From: Pedobacter sp. SYSU D00535
Lineage (GTDB): Bacteria > Bacteroidota > Bacteroidia > Sphingobacteriales > Sphingobacteriaceae
Assembly: GCF_017355855.1 (NCBI RefSeq)
Contig: NZ_JAFEWD010000005.1
Span: forward strand, 186,001 to 250,000
Direction: 5' to 3'
DNA length: 64,000 nt
How positions within the stretch are numbered: the stretch's first letter is position 1; each line of letters begins with the position of its first letter. Made by a program: the position numbers and the translations under genes. The notes under the pieces are model-generated. The model did not search any database. It was not told where the DNA came from and saw only the letters and a program-made list of their open reading frames with translations. Below are positions 15,661-23,878 of the stretch, piece by piece.

Positions 15661-16716
15661 ATGGGCTTACCGCTTTTATCATCAACCCGGGTTTTAACCT
15701 TTCTATTAACCTCCTGGCTAATATGGATCGGTTTGCATGCAGCCACCCTTTACTGGCTCGGCTTTAGCCTGGAAGAGTCTGCACTTGATGCGGCAGCAAG
15801 TAACGTGCTCTTTGTGCTGTCCTCGCTGATAGTAAGCAACACATTAAGATACTACCAACCCGGAAGGGGCAAATATTTCTACATCGTGGTGTGGTGTATC
15901 TTACTGGCTGCCTTATCGGTGTTTCTCTACCGTTTGTTAGTAATCAACTACTTTTCAGCGAATGCTGTCTACCTGAATATCGTAGAGAAGACCCTGGTGG
16001 TTCGTTTTTGTATCGGATTTCTCCTGATCAGCGGAATGGGTTTGCTCAGTGTGCTATGGTACACGCAGCAGGATTACAAGGAAAATCAGCGGCGCAAGGC
16101 GGATGCAGAGCGTTTAGCCCGGGAGGCCGAGCTGTACAACTTACGTCAGCAGTTGCAGCCGCACTTCCTTTTCAATAGTTTAAATTCCATTAGTGCTTTA
16201 ATAGGCCGCCGGCCGGAGGAGGCCAGAACAATGATCTATCAGCTTTCTGACTTTCTGCGTGGTACCCTGCGTAAGGAGGAGAACGAGTTTGTGAGTCTGG
16301 AAGAGGAGCTTAGGCACCTTCAGCTGTACCTGGATATCGAGCGGGTGCGTTTCGGGCACCGCTTAAAAACGGAGATAAGCAAAGAGGAATCCTGTGATGC
16401 CTTGATCCTGCCCGCCATGCTTTTGCAACCTATTGTAGAGAACGCCATTAAGTTTGGATTGTATGATACCACCGGAGAAGTAATTATCACCGTGACTGCG
16501 GCCTGTGTTCAAAATTACCTGGTGCTCACCATCAAAAATCCTTACGACCCTCATACCGCCCGCCCTAAAAGTGGAACCGGTTTTGGCTTAAGTGGGATAA
16601 AAAGACGACTTTACTTATTATTTGCTCGTACGGATCTCATTGAAACCACAGGAGAAAATAATACTTTTACAACTACAGTAAAAATACCCCAGAATGATAA
16701 GGGCAATATTAATTGA
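15661..16716 (+). CDS. LytS-family sensor histidine kinase
   Basis: 351 residues. Four N-terminal membrane helices (about 10-30, 45-60, 73-95, 112-133) are followed by a short coiled coil and the His_kinase domain: LRQQLQPHFLFNSLNSISAL carries the phospho-accepting His168, PIVENAIKFGL is the N box and GTGFGLSGIKRRL the ATP-binding G box. There is no extracellular sensor domain, so the stimulus is probably sensed in the membrane, perhaps through the LiaF-like protein. It starts 10 bases after that gene and overlaps the regulator gene by 23 bases. Confidence 0.93.
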   Translation: MGLPLLSSTRVLTFLLTSWLIWIGLHAATLYWLGFSLEESALDAAASNVLFVLSSLIVSNTLRYYQPGRGKYFYIVVWCILLAALSVFLYRLLVINYFSANAVYLNIVEKTLVVRFCIGFLLISGMGLLSVLWYTQQDYKENQRRKADAERLAREAELYNLRQQLQPHFLFNSLNSISALIGRRPEEARTMIYQLSDFLRGTLRKEENEFVSLEEELRHLQLYLDIERVRFGHRLKTEISKEESCDALILPAMLLQPIVENAIKFGLYDTTGEVIITVTAACVQNYLVLTIKNPYDPHTARPKSGTGFGLSGIKRRLYLLFARTDLIETTGENNTFTTTVKIPQNDKGNIN

Positions 16717-17437
16717 TGACGAACCGCTGGCCAGAGAAGTAGTAAAGGAATATTTGGAGGAATTTCCAGAAATTGAAGTGGTAGGAGAGTGCAATGATGG
16801 ATTTGAAGGAGTGAAAGCGGTCGGCCAGCATCAGCCCGATCTGATCTTCCTGGATATCCAGATGCCCAAAATTACCGGCTTTGAGATGCTCGAACTGCTG
16901 GATAACCGTCCCGCAGTGATCTTCACCTCCGCCTTCGATGAGTTTGCCATCAAAGCGTTTGAAGCGCATGCTGTTGATTACCTGCTGAAGCCTTTCGCCA
17001 AAGACCGGTTCAAAAAGGCTGTAGAAAAGTTTCTGGAGCATAAAAATCTGGCGGAAGCCAAACAACAGGTACAGGCCATGCTGGAAACAACGGCAGCACC
17101 GCAGGGAAGCAACGAGCGGATCGTGGTGAAGTCGGGCAGCTCAATTAAAATCATTCCTGCCTCCGAAGTGCGCTATCTGGAGGCCTATGACGACTACGTG
17201 AAAATTCACACCGCAGAGGGAACCTATCTGAAGAACAAAACCATGACTTTCTTCGAAAGCTCGCTGGATGAGAAGCAATTTGTGCGGGTGCACCGCTCGT
17301 TCATCGTGCAGGTTCCGCAAATCACCGGACTGGTTCCTTACGAGAAAGATTCTTACAAGGTCGTACTCAAATCGGGCGAAAGCCTGCCGGTAAGTAAAAC
17401 GGGCTACGGCAAGCTGAAACAGTTGCTGCAAATCTAG
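16694..17437 (+). CDS. LytTR-family response regulator
   Basis: 247 residues. The receiver domain (about 1-118) has the acidic pair in LIDDEPLAREVV, the phospho-acceptor Asp54 in FLDIQMP, and the conserved Lys in DYLLKPFAKDRF. The LytTR DNA-binding domain (about 140-247) shows SIKIIPASEVRYLEAYDDYV, VRVHRSFIVQV and the C-terminal LPVSKTGYGKLKQLL. It is translationally coupled to the kinase by overlap. The direct repeat at 14752-14781 is a candidate target. Confidence 0.95.
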   Translation: MIRAILIDDEPLAREVVKEYLEEFPEIEVVGECNDGFEGVKAVGQHQPDLIFLDIQMPKITGFEMLELLDNRPAVIFTSAFDEFAIKAFEAHAVDYLLKPFAKDRFKKAVEKFLEHKNLAEAKQQVQAMLETTAAPQGSNERIVVKSGSSIKIIPASEVRYLEAYDDYVKIHTAEGTYLKNKTMTFFESSLDEKQFVRVHRSFIVQVPQITGLVPYEKDSYKVVLKSGESLPVSKTGYGKLKQLLQI

Positions 17438-17958
17438 AAGTCCACGAATTGACGGATCTGCTGACTAGTAAATTTGAGGGTGTCCTCCTTAAAAAAGTTT
17501 CCGGTTTCATCCAGCTCTTTATTGATGTAGGGGATGTGTATCCGCAGTGGAAGCACGTGCATGTTGATGTAGTGACAAACCCCCGTGAAGTGGTCGAGGC
17601 CCCTGATGTTTCCGTATTTGCCCGTGGAAACACCCACCAGGGCAGCCTTTTTTCCGGAAAAGCTCTCGGGGAATTTGCAGGTATCGATGAAGAGTTTCAG
17701 GATCCCCGGAAAGCTCCCATTGTACTCGGGGATGACGAATAAGAATTTGGAGGTAGCACTCACCAGCTCCTGTACCGGCTCCCAGCTCGCCAGCTTATGT
17801 TTTTCGTACATCTCCGGATGAATAATGCCCTCCGGCAAATTGGCAAGCGAAAGTATTCCCGCCTCCATTCCCAGCTCTTTTAATTTCCTCTGGTAATATT
17901 CTGCCACCTTCAACGTATAACTATCAGGGCGGTTGGTACTTGCAATTATTGTAGTCAT
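17434..17958 (-). CDS. NADPH-dependent FMN reductase family protein
   Basis: 174 residues of the flavodoxin-like NAD(P)H:FMN oxidoreductase family, cytoplasmic. The N-terminal TTIIASTNRPDSYTLKVAEY forms the phosphate-binding loop for FMN; FVIPEYNGSFPGILKLFID is the typical Pro-Glu-Tyr-Asn flavin-contacting motif; AALVGVSTGKYGNIRGLDHF follows. The reduced substrate cannot be told from sequence. It is convergent with the response-regulator gene, overlapping it by four bases at the 3' end, with no terminator visible between them. Confidence 0.9.
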   Translation of the reverse strand: MTTIIASTNRPDSYTLKVAEYYQRKLKELGMEAGILSLANLPEGIIHPEMYEKHKLASWEPVQELVSATSKFLFVIPEYNGSFPGILKLFIDTCKFPESFSGKKAALVGVSTGKYGNIRGLDHFTGVCHYINMHVLPLRIHIPYINKELDETGNFFKEDTLKFTSQQIRQFVDF

Positions 17959-18132
17959 TACTGTGGATAATATGTGTAAAACCAGCTAGCAGCGCTCAGT
18001 TTAAATTGTTTAAAGTTCGTATCTTAGGCGATTGTTTTGTAAAGCGCTAAGGTCGGCAAAATTAGTATTTTAATCGTGCTAAATGCAGCCTGAGGCTTAG
18101 AGAGTATACAATCCGTAAATTTAGGATAAGGA

Positions 18133-18939
18133 ATGAGTAAGATTATCGCGTTAGCTAATCAAAAGGGCGGAGTAGGGAAGACCACGTCATCAATTAACCT
18201 GGCAGCCAGCTTAGCAGTACTAGAGTTTCGTACGCTACTGGTAGATGCAGATCCACAGGCCAATTCAACATCAGGAATCGGCTTTGATCCGCGCGCAATA
18301 AAGGCGAGTATTTATGAGTGTATCATCAATGATGTGGATCCACGGGATGCAATACAACCAACAGAAACACCTAACCTGGACCTGCTACCTGCTCATATTG
18401 ATCTGGTAGGTGCGGAGATAGAGATGATCAATCTGACTGACCGGGAGTATAAAATGCGGGCGGTGCTGGATAAAGTGAAGGATGACTACGATTTCATTAT
18501 CATTGATTGCTCCCCTTCATTAGGGTTGATTACGATCAACGCTTTAACGGCGGCGAATTCGGTAATCATCCCGGTGCAATGCGAATATTTTGCATTGGAG
18601 GGCCTAGGTAAACTGTTAAATACAATTAAGATTGTACAAAGCCGTTTAAATACGGATCTGGAGATAGAAGGTATTTTGCTGACGATGTACGACGTACGTC
18701 TGCGTTTGTCGAACCAGGTAGTAGAAGAAGTGAAAACTCATTTCCAGGATCTGGTTTTTGAAACAATTATACAAAGAAACACCCGATTGAGTGAGGCACC
18801 CAGCTTTGGTGTGTCGGTAATTATGCACGACGCGAACTGTAAAGGCTCCATCAACTATTTAAACCTGGCAAGAGAAATTATCCGTAAGAACGGTTTGGTA
18901 AAAGAAGAATCAAGAAAACACGAAACAGTTAATTCATGA
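18133..18939 (+). CDS. parA: Chromosome partitioning ATPase ParA
   Basis: 268 residues, the size of chromosomal Soj/ParA without an N-terminal HTH. It has the deviant Walker A motif KGGVGKTTSSINLAASLA, Walker A' (LLVDADPQANSTSG) and Walker B (DFIIIDCSPSLG). ParA binds DNA nonspecifically and moves ParB-parS complexes. A purine-rich AGGATAAGGA precedes the ATG. The stop overlaps the parB start by four bases (ATGA), so translation is coupled. Confidence 0.97.
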   Translation: MSKIIALANQKGGVGKTTSSINLAASLAVLEFRTLLVDADPQANSTSGIGFDPRAIKASIYECIINDVDPRDAIQPTETPNLDLLPAHIDLVGAEIEMINLTDREYKMRAVLDKVKDDYDFIIIDCSPSLGLITINALTAANSVIIPVQCEYFALEGLGKLLNTIKIVQSRLNTDLEIEGILLTMYDVRLRLSNQVVEEVKTHFQDLVFETIIQRNTRLSEAPSFGVSVIMHDANCKGSINYLNLAREIIRKNGLVKEESRKHETVNS

Positions 18940-19847
18940 CGAATCAAAGAAAGACAGGATTAGGAAAAGGATTAAGTGCGCTGTTAAATGATTCTGAATC
19001 AGTTCAAACTGCGTCGAAGCCACAACCGAGTCGCAACGGAAGTGAGAGTGTTTCTCCCGGGAATATAAGTTTCATCAAGGTAGCAGAAGTAGAGGTAAAC
19101 CCCTTTCAGCCACGTACAGAATTCGATCCGGAAGCTTTAAGAGAGCTTTCAGAATCCATTAAGCTGCAGGGCCTGATTCAGCCTATCACGGTAAGAAAGG
19201 CCGGAGCAAATGCTTATCAGCTAATTTCCGGAGAGCGACGTCTTCGGGCTTCCAAACTTGCTGGAATTACTGAAATACCCGCTTATATCCGGACGGCCAA
19301 CGACCAGCAGATGCTGGAGATGGCACTCATCGAGAATATTCAGCGTGAAAATCTGAACTCGATCGAGGTAGCGTTAAGCTTCCAGCGGATGATTGACGAG
19401 TGCAACCTGAAGCAGGAAGAGCTGGGAGACCGGGTGAGCAAGAACCGCTCTACGGTTACAAATTATTTACGTTTATTAAAACTTCCTCCGGCTATACAAG
19501 CTTCTATCAGGGATAATCAAATTTCCATGGGACATGCTAAGGCGATCCTGGGAGTAGAGGATGTTGATAAGCAATTATATGTTCATGATCAGATTATCCG
19601 GGAAGGGTTATCCGTTAGGAAAGCCGAGGAGCTTGTCAGGGAAATCAATCAGGCAGGGACGAAGAAAGCTCCTACAGCAAAAGAGGAGGCTATCTCTTTT
19701 CAATATCAGAAGATTCAGGATGACCTTGCTTCAAAGTTTGCCACCCGTGTAAAATTGAAAGTACAAGGTAAGGGTAAAGGAGCAATTGAAATACCATTTG
19801 TTTCTGAGGATGACCTGAGCCGTATCCTTGAATTATTAGATTGGTAA
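18936..19847 (+). CDS. parB: Chromosome partitioning protein ParB
   Basis: 303 residues. The N-terminus (RKTGLGKGLSALL) is the ParA-stimulating segment; the ParB/sulfiredoxin CTP-binding domain (about 45-140) includes NPFQPRTEFD and LISGERRLRASKLAG; the HTH region (about 150-210) includes LGDRVSKNRSTVTNYLRLLK; the C-terminal dimerisation segment ends in DDLSRILELLDW. It binds parS sites; none was noticed in this window. The next gene starts on the base after its stop. Confidence 0.97.
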   Translation: MTNQRKTGLGKGLSALLNDSESVQTASKPQPSRNGSESVSPGNISFIKVAEVEVNPFQPRTEFDPEALRELSESIKLQGLIQPITVRKAGANAYQLISGERRLRASKLAGITEIPAYIRTANDQQMLEMALIENIQRENLNSIEVALSFQRMIDECNLKQEELGDRVSKNRSTVTNYLRLLKLPPAIQASIRDNQISMGHAKAILGVEDVDKQLYVHDQIIREGLSVRKAEELVREINQAGTKKAPTAKEEAISFQYQKIQDDLASKFATRVKLKVQGKGKGAIEIPFVSEDDLSRILELLDW

Positions 19848-20540
19848 ATGAATTTTAGGACGACTTTTCTGTTGCTGAGTTTTTTATTGCTGGCTGTATC
19901 TGCCTTTCCACAGACGGATACGAGCGCTGTAAAAAGAGATTCGGCAGCGGTTCGTCCTACACAACCCCGTACACGTTCGGCTGCTACCGATACCGTATCT
20001 AACCTGCGGCGAGCAGAAACGGCGGAAAGAAATCCACCTGTAGTAAAAGATTCAGCCAGGTTAGTGCTGGAGCGCCTTCCGCGGCAAGCGGCCCTAAGTT
20101 CTGCCATCATCCCCGGCTGGGGACAGATCCGCAATGGACGTTGGTGGAAAGTTCCATTTATCTATGGAGGTATTGTGGGGCTGGTGTTGACGGCTGAATG
20201 GGAGCAAAGGCACTACAAAGAGATCCTGCACGAGATTCAATATTACCAGGAAAACGGTGGTAAATTTGATCCCGAAGGTCTTTTTGCAGGACGGACTGAT
20301 ATCTCTGACCAAAACTTAATTCCTTTTAAAGACTATTACCGTCGTAACCGGGATCTCAGTATTTTGGGAATAGCCGCCGTTTATGCGATCAATATTATTG
20401 ATGCCTACGTAGACGCCAAGTTCTTTCGGTTCGATGTGAGTGACGACCTTGCTATAAAAATACAACCCTCGTTACAGCCTCAATTATCACACGCTTATAG
20501 CGCGCCGGTTCCGGCCATAAAAATCAAAATATCATTATGA
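19848..20540 (+). CDS. DUF5683 membrane protein
   Basis: 230 residues with a signal-like N-terminus (FLLLSFLLLAVSAFPQTDTS), a Thr/Arg/Ala-rich low-complexity segment (about 28-75), then the DUF5683 core: LSSAIIPGWGQIRNGRWWKV, a hydrophobic stretch (FIYGGIVGLVLTAEW) and NRDLSILGIAAVYAINIIDA, then YVDAKFF. The function is unknown. Its position between parB and dapB recurs in Bacteroidota (known context). It abuts parB and overlaps dapB by four bases, so it is translated as part of that operon. Confidence 0.88.
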   Translation: MNFRTTFLLLSFLLLAVSAFPQTDTSAVKRDSAAVRPTQPRTRSAATDTVSNLRRAETAERNPPVVKDSARLVLERLPRQAALSSAIIPGWGQIRNGRWWKVPFIYGGIVGLVLTAEWEQRHYKEILHEIQYYQENGGKFDPEGLFAGRTDISDQNLIPFKDYYRRNRDLSILGIAAVYAINIIDAYVDAKFFRFDVSDDLAIKIQPSLQPQLSHAYSAPVPAIKIKISL

Positions 20541-21280
20541 AAATAGCCCTTCTTGGTTATGGCAAAATGGGCCGTATCATCGAGCAGTTTGCTGTAGATC
20601 GCGGTCATGAGATAGTTCTGAAAATTGACGAAAGTAATTTAGCAGAGAAAACTTCTGAAAATCTGCAGAAGGCGGATGTCGCCATTGATTTCAGCACCCC
20701 ACATTCGGCCCTTGGAAATATTGAAAGTTGCTTCGCCGCAGAGGTCCCGCTGGTAATGGGAACTACCGGCTGGTACGACAGCATAGACGAGATAAAAGGT
20801 AAGTGCGAGGCCGGTAACAATTCATTTTTGTACGCATCTAATTTCAGCGTTGGAGTAAACGTTTTTTTCTTTGTCAACAAGGTGTTGGCTAAGATTATGA
20901 ATCGTTACCCCCAATACGATGTACAGGTGGAAGAAATTCATCATACTCAGAAGCTCGATTCTCCAAGCGGGACTGCAATCACCATTGCAGAAGGAATTCT
21001 GGAAGGCGTGAAGAGCAAAAAAGAGTGGGTGAACGAATTGGTGGGTGGCCCTGAAGAAGTAGTCGCGAAACCAGATCAGCTGCTTATCGAATCTCACCGT
21101 ATAGAAGCAGTACCGGGCACACACACCGTTATTTATAGTTCAGAAGTCGATGACATTGAGTTTAAGCACACTGCACATAGCCGGGCTGGTTTTGCCTTAG
21201 GAGCTGTGCTTGCGGCAGAATGGCTGCAGGGTAAAAAGGGCTTCTATTCGGTAACCGACATGTTTGATTTTAATATTTAA
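20537..21280 (+). CDS. dapB: 4-hydroxy-tetrahydrodipicolinate reductase
   Basis: 247 residues. It reduces 4-hydroxy-tetrahydrodipicolinate with NAD(P)H in the lysine/diaminopimelate pathway. The N-terminal Rossmann motif is LLGYGKMGRIIE. VAIDFSTPHSAL and MGTTGWYD follow, and EEIHHTQKLDSPSGTAITIA carries the catalytic His pair and Lys with the substrate-binding SPSGTA. It starts in an overlap with the DUF5683 gene, and lepB follows five bases after its stop. Confidence 0.96.
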   Translation: MKIALLGYGKMGRIIEQFAVDRGHEIVLKIDESNLAEKTSENLQKADVAIDFSTPHSALGNIESCFAAEVPLVMGTTGWYDSIDEIKGKCEAGNNSFLYASNFSVGVNVFFFVNKVLAKIMNRYPQYDVQVEEIHHTQKLDSPSGTAITIAEGILEGVKSKKEWVNELVGGPEEVVAKPDQLLIESHRIEAVPGTHTVIYSSEVDDIEFKHTAHSRAGFALGAVLAAEWLQGKKGFYSVTDMFDFNI

Positions 21281-21285
21281 TATTT

Positions 21286-22716
21286 ATGGAACTTGGCTCG
21301 ATATTAATTGCCATACTTTTTATAGTTGCTTATTTAGCGGGGCTTTGGAAACTGTTTGAAAAAGCAGGTCGGCCAGGCTGGGAAGCACTTATTCCTATTT
21401 ATAATACGTACGTTATCGTAAAGCTTACCGGACGTCCCCTGTGGTGGTTTTTTTTGATGCTGATCCCTGTGATCGGATTTATTGTGGCAATCGGCATTAT
21501 GGTTGATTTTGCTAAAAGCTATGGTAAGTATACATTTTGGCAGCATGTGGGTGCTGTTGTGTTACCTTTTATTGCCTTCCCAATTTGGGGATTCGATAAG
21601 GAAACACGGTACCTGGGACAGTCGGCCACAGAAGAATTCAAAGAGAAGTATCCCTACAAAAAATCAACTACCAGGGAGTGGGCCGACGCCATTGTTTTTG
21701 CGGTAGTCGCTGCAACACTAATCAGAAGTTTTTTGTTGGAAGCCTATACCATTCCGACCGGCTCTATGGAGAAATCCCTGCTGATCGGTGACTTCCTTTT
21801 TGTAAGCAAAGTGAATTATGGTCCCCGCGTGCCGATGACGCCTGTGGCGTTTCCCTTTGCGCACCATACGATGCCAATCATCGGTACTAAGGCCTATTGG
21901 GAAGGCATCAAACTGGACTACTACCGTTTGCCAGGTTTGGAGCCGATTGAGCGCAATGATGTGGTTGTGTTCAACTATCCTATGGACGCGGATGAACCCT
22001 TTAACAGGCCGGTGGACAAGCGGGAGAACTATATTAAAAGATGTTTAGCAATTGGCGGCGATACGCTTCGTATTATTAATGCGCAGGTATATGTTAATGG
22101 CCAGCCGGCAGAAAAACCGGAGTTTGCCCAAAAATTATACTATGTGAAGTCGGACGGAACAGATTTTAATCTGGACAAGCTCCGAGAAATGAATATCGAC
22201 GTTCACCATTCTACTGCTGACGAGTACTATTTCAACATGACGAGCCAGGAGGCAGAAGAGGTAAAGTCCTGGCCCATCGTGAAAGAAGTTCGTCAACGCA
22301 ACCAGGAAGAATTATTTTACGATCCGGAAATTTTCCCTCATAACCCCAACTTCAAGTGGAACGCCGACAGCTTCGGTCCTGTTATTGTTCCGGCCAAAGG
22401 CTGGACTGTTAAGCTGGATAGTACCACAATCCCATTGTACCGCAGAGCAATTGAAGTGTACGAAGGAAATAAAGTGGAGCAGAGTGGGGCACAATTGATG
22501 ATTAACGGAAAGGTAGCGAACTCTTACACCTTCAAACAGAACTATTACTGGATGATGGGAGATAATCGTGATAATTCCCTTGACTCTCGTTTCTGGGGAT
22601 TTGTACCCGAAGATCATATCGTGGGGAAGGCACTGTTTATCTGGATGAGCTGGGATACCAACGGAGAATTCTTAGGGAAAATTCGTTGGAACAGACTGTT
22701 CAAGGGGATACATTGA
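21286..22716 (+). CDS. lepB: Signal peptidase I with N-terminal DUF5684 region
   Basis: 476 residues, longer than most bacterial signal peptidases I. The first 115 residues form a separate hydrophobic domain of DUF5684 type (several membrane helices, GWEALIPIYNTYVIVKLTGR). The S26 peptidase follows: a membrane helix (about 132-150), the nucleophile Ser160 in YTIPTGSMEKSL, the general base Lys251 in ENYIKRCLAIGGD, and box E GDNRDNSLDSRFWGFV. An unusually long insert separates the two catalytic boxes from the C-terminal box. It removes signal peptides from exported proteins. Last gene of the parA unit, followed by a bidirectional terminator. Confidence 0.95.
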   Translation: MELGSILIAILFIVAYLAGLWKLFEKAGRPGWEALIPIYNTYVIVKLTGRPLWWFFLMLIPVIGFIVAIGIMVDFAKSYGKYTFWQHVGAVVLPFIAFPIWGFDKETRYLGQSATEEFKEKYPYKKSTTREWADAIVFAVVAATLIRSFLLEAYTIPTGSMEKSLLIGDFLFVSKVNYGPRVPMTPVAFPFAHHTMPIIGTKAYWEGIKLDYYRLPGLEPIERNDVVVFNYPMDADEPFNRPVDKRENYIKRCLAIGGDTLRIINAQVYVNGQPAEKPEFAQKLYYVKSDGTDFNLDKLREMNIDVHHSTADEYYFNMTSQEAEEVKSWPIVKEVRQRNQEELFYDPEIFPHNPNFKWNADSFGPVIVPAKGWTVKLDSTTIPLYRRAIEVYEGNKVEQSGAQLMINGKVANSYTFKQNYYWMMGDNRDNSLDSRFWGFVPEDHIVGKALFIWMSWDTNGEFLGKIRWNRLFKGIH

Positions 22717-22736
22717 TGTCTGCCAAACGCTAAATG

Positions 22737-22776
22737 AAAAAGGCCCGGAATAAGGATTTATTTCGGGCCTTTTTTT
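22737..22776. terminator. Bidirectional terminator between lepB and the dehydrogenase gene
   Basis: AAAGGCCCGGAATAA (22739-22753) pairs with TTATTTCGGGCCTTT (22758-22772). T runs follow the stem on the plus strand and, read from the other side, on the minus strand as well, so it can serve both convergent genes. Confidence 0.88.
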
Positions 22777-22789
22777 GAGCTTAACACTT

Positions 22790-23878
22790 TTATACCGGTA
22801 GTCCCGCGATTCCCAACCGGTCAGCCAGCTCATTCAAATCCTCGACAACGGGCTCTACCAGAGGGATTCCCTTGATTTTCCTTTCCTTCTCCGCTTCAAG
22901 TTCCGGTTCACCCGGTATAACAACCGGCTGTTCTTCTGTAATTGGTTTAGCAGCTTTAAAGCGCTTTATCCAATTATCCATATGTTGCTTGAACTCTTCT
23001 ACAGGTCGGAAGCCATCCACACGCATCGCGCCAACGAAATGACCAATTCCCTCTCCTGGCAAATTTGGAAGCGGATCCAAAAAGGCTACAAAAGGAGGCG
23101 CCCAGGGGCCGTAATTTGCGCCCGAGAGCACGGCAGAAAGGATGTCAACAGTAGCACTCAGGCCGAAGCCTTTATGGCTGCCATGCTCTCTATCGCTTCC
23201 AAGGGTGAGAAGAGATCCACCCGCTTTTAATGCATGAGCGTCTGTAGTTGCATCGCCTTTGTTGGATTGCACCCAGCCTTCAGGGATCGGCTTTCCAGAT
23301 CGTTGTGCAATTTCCAGCTTGCCATTCGCAGCTGCCGAAGTGGCCATATCGACCACCACCGGAGGGAAATTACCTGCCGGAAATGCGTAGCACATCGGGT
23401 TGGTCCCGAGCAAACGTTCAGTAGTAAAGGTTGGGGCTACCAGTGGGCTGGCGTTAGTCATCGCAAAGCCAATCATATCTTTGGCTACTGCCTGCAGCGC
23501 ATGATAGCCAGCTATTCCAAAGTGGTTGGAGTTACGTACAGACACCCAGCCCGAGCCGTATTTCTCTGCCTTTTCCATCGCAATTTGCATAGCAAATGGA
23601 GCAACTACAAGCCCAAGGCCGCGGTCACCATCGACCGTTGCGGTACTGGCTGTTTCATGAACAACGCGGATATTTGGGCTAGCGTTTATACGCTCCTTTT
23701 CCCACAACCGGACGTAACCACTTAGCCGGGCTACCCCATGAGAATCAATACCTCTCAAATCAGAGGCTAATAAGACGTCGGCGGCTAGTTCTGCATGTGA
23801 TTGCGAACAGCCAATGCTTAAGAAAACAGACTCAGTAAACGATCTGAGCGTATTTTCATCAAAAATGAAAGAACTCAT
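22790..23878 (-). CDS. Malate/L-lactate/ureidoglycolate dehydrogenase family oxidoreductase
   Basis: 362 residues of the Ldh_2 family, NAD(P)-dependent dehydrogenases of 2-hydroxy acids unrelated to the classical MDH/LDH fold. Visible motifs: LLASDLRGIDSHGVARLSGY near the N-terminus (the His is the conserved catalytic candidate), VSVRNSNHFGIAGYHALQA, and LGTNPMCYAFPAG with VVVDMATSAAANGKLE. The C-terminal PVVIPGEPELEAEKER is typical. The substrate cannot be assigned. It overlaps the bshC gene by four bases, so they are co-transcribed; no functional link is known. Confidence 0.9.
   Translation of the reverse strand: MSSFIFDENTLRSFTESVFLSIGCSQSHAELAADVLLASDLRGIDSHGVARLSGYVRLWEKERINASPNIRVVHETASTATVDGDRGLGLVVAPFAMQIAMEKAEKYGSGWVSVRNSNHFGIAGYHALQAVAKDMIGFAMTNASPLVAPTFTTERLLGTNPMCYAFPAGNFPPVVVDMATSAAANGKLEIAQRSGKPIPEGWVQSNKGDATTDAHALKAGGSLLTLGSDREHGSHKGFGLSATVDILSAVLSGANYGPWAPPFVAFLDPLPNLPGEGIGHFVGAMRVDGFRPVEEFKQHMDNWIKRFKAAKPITEEQPVVIPGEPELEAEKERKIKGIPLVEPVVEDLNELADRLGIAGLPV

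Noticed and set aside
19715-20134. Minus-strand open frame across the parB/DUF5683 border
   Set aside because: It crosses two abutting genes on the plus strand and is an antisense shadow.
18000-22716. Search by eye for parS near parAB
   Set aside because: No sequence close to TGTTTCACGTGAAACA was noticed, so no site is reported; an exact search was not possible.
23234-23725. Plus-strand open frame of 163 codons opposite the dehydrogenase gene
   Set aside because: The minus-strand protein has clear Ldh_2 motifs; the plus-strand product is Cys/Arg/His-rich without known features.
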